Source of the DNA: Gari tellinella
Lineage: Eukaryota; Mollusca; Bivalvia; Cardiida; Psammobiidae
Direction of reading: 5' to 3'
Assembly (NCBI GenBank): GCA_922989275.2
Contig: OV277864.1
Coordinates: forward strand, 43,461,550 to 43,525,549
DNA: 64,000 nt
The notes under the pieces are model-generated. The model saw only the letters and a program-made list of their open reading frames with translations, was not told the DNA's origin and did not search any database. How positions within the stretch are numbered: the stretch's first letter is position 1; every line of letters starts with the position of its first letter. The translations under genes and the position numbers were made by a program. This document shows positions 56,740 to 64,000 of this stretch, piece by piece.

Positions 56740-57882
56740 CTTTTTAGCTCACCTGGCACGTAGTGCCAAGGTGAGCTTTTAGGATCGCTGGATGTCCGTC
56801 GTCTGTCTGTCCATCCGTTCACAATTGTTCGTTAACACTCTAGCAGGTTCAAATCTCATTGGATCTTGATGAAACTTGGTCAAAATGTTTGCCTAAATGA
56901 AATCTAGGTCAAGTCGAATGTGGGTCATGTCCGGTCAAAAACTAGGTCACTAGGTCAAATTATTGAAAAACCTTGTTAACACTCTAGAGGCTACAAATTT
57001 CATTGGATCTTCATGAAACTTCATCAATATGATTGCTTCAATGAAATCTAGGCCAAGTACGAATGTGGGTCATGTCCGGTCAAAAACTAGGTCACTAGGT
57101 CAAATCTTCGAAAAACCTTGTTAACACTCTATAGACTACAAATTTCATTGGATCTTCATGAAACTTCATCAAAATGTTTGCCTCAATGAAATCTAGGTCA
57201 AGTTCGAATGTGGGTCATGTCCGGTCAAAAACTAGGTCACTAGGTCAAATTATCGAAAAACCTTGTTAACGCTCTAGAGGCTACAAATTTCATTGGATCT
57301 TCATAAAACTTCATCAATATGATTGCCTCAATGAAATCTAGGCCAAGTTCGAATGTGGGTCATGTCCGGTCAAAAACTAGGTCACTAGGTCAAATCTTCG
57401 AAAAACCTTGTTAACACTCTAGAGACTACAACTTTATTGGATCTTCATGAAACTTCATCAAAATGTTTGCCTCAATGAAATCTAGGTCTAGTTAAAATGT
57501 GGGTCATGTCTGGTCAAAAACTAGGTCACTAGGTCGAATCATAGAAAAACCTTATTAACACTCTAGAGGCTACAAATTTCATTGGATCTTCATAAAACTT
57601 CATCAATATGATTGCCTCAATGAAATCTAGGCCAAGTTCGAATGTGGGTCATGTCCGGTCAAAAACTAGGTCACTAGGTCAAATCATCCAAAAACCTCGT
57701 TAACACTCTAGAGACTACAAAATTCATTGAATCTTCATGAAACTTGAACAAAATGTTTGTCTCATTGAAATCGAGGTCAAGTTAGAATGAGGGTCATGCC
57801 CGGTCAAAAACTAGGTCACACGGTGTACATGGTTACATGGTTAGCAGGTGAGCGATTTAGGGCCATAGTGGCCCTTGTTCAA
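56740..57882. repeat. AGCTCACCTG-bounded repeat with about 6.5 tandem 145-bp units
   Basis: Left end AGCTCACCTGGCACGTAGTGCCAAGGTGAGCT at about 56745; right end CAGGTGAGCGATTTAGGGCCATAGTGGCCCTTGTT. CCTTGTTAACACTCTAGAG-type joints occur at 56971, 57116, 57261, 57406, 57550 and 57695, a 145-base period. Same class as the block at 18.6-19.8 kb. Confidence 0.85.
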
Positions 57883-57893
57883 AGACTGGCTGT

Positions 57894-58140
57894 TTAACCC
57901 ATTACCCCATAAATACACATTTTTATGACTTTTAATTTATTCCTCTACTAAAGAAAATAGTTCCAATTCAAACTGTCACAAACAAAAATTATAAGAAATA
58001 TTTTCTATATTCTAGCAAATATTAGCTTAAAGCAGGCTGAAAGTGAGGCAGAATGCGCCATGGGCGCATTCTGCTTCACTTTCAACCTGCTTTAAGTATT
58101 CACATATCTTCAAAATTTGAAACGCTGGCTATGGGATATA
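57894..58140 (-). mobile_element. MITE family A
   Basis: TTAACCCATTACCCCATAAA, hairpin 58024-58095 with a GCGCCATGGGCGC centre, GGCTATGGGATA. Confidence 0.8.
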
Positions 58141-58146
58141 GTGAAT

Positions 58147-58485
58147 CTAACACTACCGTTAGTGTCAGATAAAAAAATCCCACCCGAGTTTTGAAGATAT
58201 TTTTGGAACACGAGGCTTTGCTGAGTGTTCCAAAAATATCTTCAAACGAGGGTGGGATATTCATCTGACACTCAACTGTGGTGTTAGATTTATTTTCTCA
58301 CCTCGTCAAACCTAAAAACTTGCTATACAGTGGCGAGTTGTATTTTAATGCGCTAATGCATGCATGACAACGTCAATAACAACCAATCATAAGATAGTTT
58401 GGCTTGTCTGTCCGGACAGATGAGGTTATCTCACACCCCCTAGATTTCAGGATACCTCTGTCCGAGAGGTGAGAAAATAGGATAA
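58147..58485. mobile_element. Inverted-repeat element(s), unclassified
   Basis: Arms ACACGAGGCT.. with TTTTGAAGATATTTTTGGAACAC and GTGTTCCAAAAATATCTTCAAA around 58173-58240; TTTATTTTCTCACCTC at 58291 and GAGGTGAGAAAATAGG at 58466 form a second pair. Single copy here. Confidence 0.6.
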
Positions 58486-58789
58486 TACATAAATAACTAT
58501 CAGCATGGATAGGAGCCCTCTGATCTAAGTCTGCACTGTTGGTCATCATTTTGCAGACACTGCATGGTAAAACTACAATGGACTACAGTGCCCACCTCCA
58601 CTCTACAGCAACACTCAAATAGGAGACAAAAATGTGTGTGTTGTTCAGAGTGAGTTGTTATATCGAGGAAAAAAAGAATACCCTTAGGGTACATTTGCAA
58701 ACAGTTTGAACTCAGATCAGACACATTGTCATGCAACGTCTGATCTGGATTCAAACTGCTTGTCACTATTTGCTAGTGGTTTCAGAGAA

Positions 58790-59210
58790 GAAGATTTTTA
58801 AAGTTTTCACTATATAGCCATGTAATGAAAACCTGCCCCACCCACCTAGCGGCCATGTTTTTAAGATAGGGAAATTATTTCCAAAAATCTGATAGAGGGT
58901 CACCCATGGAGCATTTGGGTAAAACTCTTTTCAATTGGGACCAGTAGTTTTTGACATGATTTTTTTAAAAGTTTATTCAATTGGTTGCCATGGCAACCAC
59001 AATTTCTATTGGATTATCTATTTTTGAAGAAATCTTAGAGAGTACCCTACAATGAACACTCCTTTGAAATTTTAATGAAATTGGCCCAGTGGTTTCCATG
59101 AAGATCTTTAAAGAAAAAGATTGACGACGAACACTGGGCAATCACATAGGTCAAAAGGTCATTTTCTCCGATATATGTCATCTAATACTTGACACCCACA
59201 CACTATGTTT
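58790..59210. repeat. Diverged long-repeat fragment
   Basis: TCAGAGAAGAAGATTTTTAAAGTTTTCACTATATA and GGTTGCCATGGCAACC resemble phrases in the repeats at 1.2 kb and 20.6 kb. Nothing else recognised. Confidence 0.45.
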
Positions 59211-59265
59211 AACTTTAAGATAATTGTACATGATACTCCATACATAAGCATATCAGTCTTTGCTT

Positions 59266-59514
59266 TTAACTCTGAACCCTAGTCCCGCCTATAGGCGTCC
59301 TTTTCAAACAGTGTAAATGTGAATAGTACACTTGTCCTATGCAAACAGTGAAGACCCAGATCAGAGGGCTCCGAAGGGAGCCCTCTGATCAGGGTCTTCA
59401 CTGTTTGTCACAATGCCAAACATTGACAAAAACAACCCTTTAAAGTCAGAAATGGACTAGACTTAGATGGAAACTGGAATTGTCCATTTAAAGTTTTAGG
59501 GAGGAAAGAGTTAA
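59266..59514 (+). mobile_element. MITE B18, in the 3'UTR region of the zinc-finger gene
   Basis: TTAACTCTGAACCCTAGTCCC ... GGGAGGAAAGAGTTAA. It ends 24 bases from the stop of the minus-strand zinc-finger ORF. Central palindrome GGGCTCCGAAGGGAGCCC. Confidence 0.88.
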
Positions 59515-59538
59515 ATGAAGTGTTTATCCAGTACCATG

Positions 59539-62500
59539 CTATTTCAGTTCACTGCTACCGACTTCAACACTATTTTGCTCTGCAGTTACAAGTCTTTTCG
59601 AGATGTTTGTCAACCTAGTGTTAACAACATCCTCAAACTGTCCTAGCTGATGTAACAATGTCATAAATGTTGGAAAGGCTGGTTTGCATACTTTACACAT
59701 CCAGACCAACCCAAATGAAGCTCCGCGGAAAGCCTCTCTGTAGACTCTTCTGGGAACTTGACTGCACGGTCTGCAGAAACGCTTACAACAAAGATGGCAT
59801 GTAACAGTGACTTGCCTTTCTATAAATGGTATCTGGCACTGCATACATTCTTTGTTGGTTCCCACCGGAAGGTCTTGCTGTATATCTCGGTCACGTGACA
59901 CGGTGTCTTCTCCAAACACAATGTCTTCGTCAGAGCTGTTGTAGTCGTTACAACTCTCCTCTGTACCAATCACATTGTTCACGGCTTTATCCTTATTTTG
60001 ATCTTTCAAGTCCTCCAAAGTGCTATTTTGTGCTGAGTTTGTAGTCGACACATAGTCGATACACTGCCCATTGGCAATACTCTCCACTTTTTCTATGACT
60101 GGGTTGTTTTCCGTATTCTCACTACCAACTATAGTGTAATCAGATTTAATTTCTTGTGTTTTAGAATCATTGTCATGGACCTGAATGACAATATTCTGAG
60201 TAACATCTGAATCCAGCATTCCAATGTCAGGTACGTTGACCTGTCTTTGTTCAAACGATGTGACCTCCGATGAATCATCTTGTTTAATAGAGGCTAAAAC
60301 ATTGTCATCTATATTGTCAAATCTCTGAACATTATCAGCATTCTCTAACGAATCAGGAGGAATGTCCATTTCAATATCGTCTCTTACAATTTCAATTTGT
60401 GGACCAATAGTTCCAGCATAATTATGGTCTATATTGTAAGTTTCAACCATGTCATCATATTCGGATGATTTAGATACAGCTTCATCTCTCCCTCTTATCT
60501 GCTTGTCTCTTTCGGTATTGTTAACATCTTTTCTGTACCTTTCTTTACCTGCAGCGAGTTTTCTTCGGTGTCTTGAAGTGTGAAGGTGAAATGCATTTCG
60601 ACTGGAGTAAAAAAGCCCACACAAGTCGCACGGTATGTAACGTTGCAAATTACTGGCAGATAAACTGATATATATCAAGTTGGATAACTTCATTGTAAAC
60701 TCTTTGCAATGGTAGTCTGCTCTAAGAGTTATATGTTTCATTAAGTCAACGTGGCTGTTAAACGTGGCCAGACACACCTTACATCTGTACCTCAGTTTTC
60801 CATTTTCTACGTTTATCTCTTCACCTAACTTTTCTATTCTAATATCATCAACATGTATCCCCATTTTGGCATACCCATGTCGGTTACGATATGGAATGTG
60901 GTTAGCACGACGTTTCAGACTCATCCCTTTTGCCACAGACTTTTCTTGTTTTCTCCGAGTGTCTGGCTCGACAATATGTTTTCTCCGAGTGTCTGGCTCG
61001 ACAATATGTATTCTCCGAGTGTCTGGCTCGACAAGATGCCTCTTGATGTGACGAGTCAAGCTGTGACGATGTTGGTATCTTAAGCCACATATGTCACATT
61101 TGTAGTGTTTAAGTTTCTCTCGAATGGACTGCCTTTCAAATAGAGTTGTCTTTTTGAAGGGTTTATATTGTAGTTGAGACGGGTGTTTTTGTTCAGTTGC
61201 ACTGTTAGAACTGTCACTGGTACTTGAATGTACTGATTCAATATCCATAACATTGTTAGCCATGCGTGTAAGTATTGGTACAGTATCATTGACACGTTTT
61301 GTTATGTTGGTAGCGGCGTTGGTAGTGCTCGATGGGGTTTCTTTTGAAAGGTCACGGAACTCATCACTGCCACCAAAATCGTCCCTTTCATGGATCTCCA
61401 TGTGCTTTCTCTTGCCTTGTATTGTTTCATACCTGTTACCACACAGCTCACACTCATAGGGTCTTGGAATATGTTGTTTTACATTCTGCAAAAGAAGGAC
61501 ACGACTTGAGATGATATTTGCATTTCCAAATCCACGCTTACCCTTGAAAACAGTTTAGATCTTGATAAGAGGCAGAGTAGTAACTCTCTAGGAGTAAAAA
61601 AATTGACTCTCTGATCCTTTTTGTAAAATGTTGGGTTTGCTTTTTTTGCTTTTTTTTATATTTTTTTTATAGAAAATGGTAATTTTAGAATAGTTGCAGA
61701 CGACATAAACTTACACAGGATGTAACCTACTGCCGACCTTACAATAACATTTGCATTTACATGACTGTTTCTCTTAAAAATGCATATAATTCATACTTTA
61801 TAAATGGACCGTGTCATGAGAAAACCTGACATATTGCATTGCAAATCGTGTAGATCAAGACCAGTCGCCGCATCATTGACGCGGCGACTTGCCTTGATCT
61901 TCACTGTTTGACACCCACAAGCACCCTAAGCATTGTATTTAGCATTATTTTATACGGTATTTGGCAGTGCAGACAAAACTTGGATTGATACAGAGCCTGT
62001 TGTAACACAGGGCCCCGACACGATTTCTTTCAGAGAGAAAAAATCGTCAGAAGGTATATATAGAGTCTCTATATATACCTTCTGATGATTTTTTCTCTCA
62101 AAAAGCAATCGTGTCGGGGCCCTGTGTGTTGTAATGCAATAACGCAGGTTTTGTCATGACACGGCTCAATATTGTATACTTTTTGGTGCTAAATGGTTTG
62201 CCATTAGCACCAATGGAAACATATACAGTACAATCAAATCTCCCATCATTCGCCCAAGGATATCTTTTGAAAATCTCATTTTCTCCATATTTTAACTGCA
62301 TTTGACGGCTATCCAGCCGCCAAAGAAAATAGTTCAATAGATCTTAGGGGTCATATATACATCAGTGACTTGAGTGTGCCTATTTTCTTTGATGGTTTTA
62401 TTTTTATGTATTGGAATAAAGTTATTACTGTAGAAAGAATATTACCTGCACAGGGCTCCAGATAAGATGTAGTTTTTTTCAACAAATCCCACATTTTCTC

Positions 62501-63370
62501 ACTATTTTTAGCACCAAATCCTATGGTGTTACTACTCATTAGAATCGTCTCGAAGAGACGATTCTAATGAGTAGTGACACCATAGGGTTTAATTCAAAAA
62601 TAAAGATTTTAGTTTTTGAAAAACTACCCTTATCTGGTGCTCTGCTGCAGTTATAACTGCAGAATTTGAACAAAAACTACAGTAAAGAGATTCTGTCTCT
62701 TTAAAGGATACCAGAGGTATAGCTATGGCATAGAAACACCCATGCTCTATGAAAGTAAGGGCGACATGGCCAATACTTGCAAACAGTTTGAATTTAGATC
62801 GGACGCCACATGATGATGCATCTAATCTGGATACAAAGTTCCTATAAAAACAATCTGATCAGGGTCTTCACTGTTTGATAATTTTATTGGTTTTTGTTGT
62901 CATACCAAAAATGTAACAGTAGACTGGTTCAAAACACCTGTACTAGAAGAGGCCAAAGGGATTATAAATATCCACAAGAGAAATTTGGGGTTGAAAGGGT
63001 TAGACACTGGAATTGTCCATTTGAAGTTTCAGGGGTCTATGGGTTAAGCGGATTGAATTATAACAGCTATACCACGAGTAATTTTGCTTTTCTGTCGCCG
63101 CTCCTGGCCAGGTCCATCAGACTGGTTTTGTGCAATTGGCGCACGTGGCACTTCAGGTGGCTGATTCTTGGGAACACTTTCTTGCAGATAGGGCACGGGA
63201 GTTGTGGGTAACCATGGGTCTGTTTGTGAGATTTCAAACTTCTCTGCGATGTGAAGGTGAGGGGACATTTGTTACACTTGAACACCTCTTCTTGGAACTT
63301 TTTGTTCACGACCACATAATGGTTGTACCGATGTGTATGGATTCTGAGTTTCTCATGGCTAAGAAACTCG
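59539..63370 (-). CDS. C2H2 zinc-finger protein with C-terminal PHD/FYVE-like C8 finger (5' end outside window)
   Basis: Two coding exons on the minus strand: 63370-63073 (enters with one base of a split codon; donor GTG|GTATAG) and 61485-59539 (acceptor CTTCTTTTGCAG, ends at a stop). They join in phase 0 to 747 visible residues. Exon one starts inside a finger (FLSHEKLRIHTH) and has two full C2H2 fingers (FKCNKC..., LPCPIC...). Exon two has YECELC..., YKCDIC..., an irregular YRCKVC... with a long His spacing, and IPCDLC.... Then comes about 240 acidic, Ser/Asp-rich residues and a Cys cluster CMQC-x12-CHLC-x4-C-x2-C-x22-CKVC. That spacing fits a PHD finger with its His replaced by Cys. A nuclear DNA- or chromatin-binding role is inferred from the fingers. 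I cannot name an orthologue. Confidence 0.86.
60949..61038 (-). repeat. Coding minisatellite, three 30-bp units (10-residue repeat)
   Basis: Three nearly identical 30-base units, starting at 60951, 60981 and 61011 on the plus strand, encode three tandem copies of HIVEPDTRRK (the first has L for I) directly after a C2H2 finger. Unit length keeps the frame, so copy number could vary without breaking the protein. Confidence 0.9.
61806..62168. mobile_element. MITE J2 carrying K
   Basis: GACCGTGTCATGAGAAAACC ... GGTTTTGTCATGACACGGCTCA; core GTGTAGATCAAGACCAGTCGCCG. Confidence 0.75.
62005..62127. mobile_element. MITE K, 123-bp hairpin nested in J2
   Basis: ACACAGGGCCCCGACACGAT ... ATCGTGTCGGGGCCCTGTGT with perfect 6-bp flanks GTTGTA (61999-62004 and 62128-62133). 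The arms pair over most of their length around a TATATATAGAG centre. Confidence 0.88.
62451..62644. mobile_element. MITE D10, intron of the zinc-finger gene
   Basis: CAGGGCTCCAGATAAGATGT ... CTTATCTGGTGCTCTG; perfect stem around CGTCTCGAAGAGACG. Confidence 0.88.
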
Positions 63371-63439
63371 CTGGAAAGACAAAAAACAATGGAAGGACTA
63401 TGATGGACATTTGTATTGATGTTAGTCAAATAGTTCTTT

Positions 63440-63560
63440 ATTTAACCCATCACTCAATAAATTGGTATTTTATGACTTAAATTCATTTCTCCACTGAAGA
63501 AAAGTGTTCCAACTTATACAGTCACTAATATGTATCATAAGAAATGTAGCAGACGGAGTA
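63440..63560 (-). mobile_element. MITE family A fragment
   Basis: TTAACCCATCACTCAATAAA, TTCATTTCTCCACTGAAGAAAAG, GTCACTAATATGTATCATAAG; stops before the hairpin. Confidence 0.6.
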
Positions 63561-63593
63561 GGAAAAAACCCAACCCCAAAACCGCAATAAAAT

Positions 63594-63847
63594 CAGGGCT
63601 GCCATAAGTTGATCATAAACATCCTAAGATTTCAAATTTTCAGACGCAATTTTACTAATCATACCTTTACCCCATATATATAGTCTGTTTCTTGTTTTGA
63701 AGACGTATGGCTGCTTAAAACAGGTTGAAAGTAAAGCAGAATGTGCCTTAAGGCGCATTCTGCTTTACTTTCAGCCTGTTTAAGCTACCATCTTCAAGGA
63801 TAAAAATCCGAAGACTTAGGAAAAAATCCGGAGAAATGACAGCCCTG
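63594..63847 (+). mobile_element. MITE Q3
   Basis: CAGGGCTGCCATAAGTTGAT ... GAAATGACAGCCCTG with perfect 6-bp flanks TAAAAT (63588-63593 and 63848-63853). Centre is the family-A hairpin. Confidence 0.88.
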
Positions 63848-63879
63848 TAAAATTCAATATTTTTCTTGAGGGATGTTAT

Positions 63880-64000
63880 ACCGATCATATTTTGTAAACA
63901 CCATATGTACGATAATGCAACAAATTTGCGTTCATTGGTGTATTTTCTTGATTTTTGCTGTTGTTTCGTTAGTTTACAAATGTACACCATCTGGTATTCA
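63880..64000. mobile_element. MITE S3, partial copy cut by window end
   Basis: TACACCATCTGGT and the preceding CGATCATATTTTGTAAAC...GTATTTTCTTGATTTTTG match the right third of S1/S2. Confidence 0.5.

Noticed and set aside
56861..57840. CRISPR-like array
   Set aside because: The 145-base units are nearly uniform without short conserved repeats separated by unique spacers, and the DNA is animal.

Overview
The window is nuclear DNA of an animal, most likely a bivalve or other mollusc. The basis is AT-rich sequence with compact GT-AG introns, animal-specific gene structures (PARP16, MED30), a tRNA-type SINE and long AGCTCACCTG-bounded repeats of kinds I associate with molluscan genomes, and an extreme load of small inverted-repeat transposons (MITEs). 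The species cannot be fixed by eye.

Four host genes are visible. (1) 2081-8327, plus strand: the last five coding exons of a long coiled-coil protein, tentatively a Lbc-type RhoGEF; its 5' part lies left of the window. (2) 26407-34239, plus: a complete PARP16 gene (seven coding exons, 345 aa), an ER tail-anchored mono-ADP-ribosyltransferase, with a candidate promoter and 5'UTR exon near 25.3-25.5 kb. (3) 46614-52545, plus: a complete MED30 gene (five exons, 212 aa), a Mediator subunit. (4) 59539-63370, minus: the last two coding exons of a C2H2 zinc-finger protein with a PHD/FYVE-like C8 finger near its C terminus; its 5' part lies right of the window.

Between and inside these genes almost everything is mobile DNA: a 5'-truncated, frameshifted non-LTR retrotransposon (about 43.1-45.06 kb, minus); a 1.86-kb LTR-retrotransposon-like element with two almost identical 481-bp terminal repeats and a GTTTG target duplication (28517-30379) in a PARP16 intron; SINE pieces; long repeats made of 145-bp or 180-bp tandem units; and well over 80 MITE copies. 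The MITEs sort by ends and target site: TTAA-ended families (A, B, F, M), TA-duplicating families (C, E), CAGGGCT-ended families with 6-bp duplications (D, Q), and others (G, H, J, K, N, P, S). These letters are mine.

The most striking pattern is modularity. Families with unrelated ends and different target duplications carry the same long hairpin cores: one centred on a GCAGAATG...CCTTAAGG...CATTCTGC palindrome, the other on CAAACAGTGTAGACC...GATCAG. Families also insert into one another, repeatedly at the same TTAA in the hairpin arm. One chimeric unit (Q) has been mobilised at least three times with 6-bp target duplications. MITEs press against many splice sites, so intron ends in all three plus-strand genes are partly built from them. 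Apart from the repeats I see no rRNA, CRISPR or intact tRNA gene.
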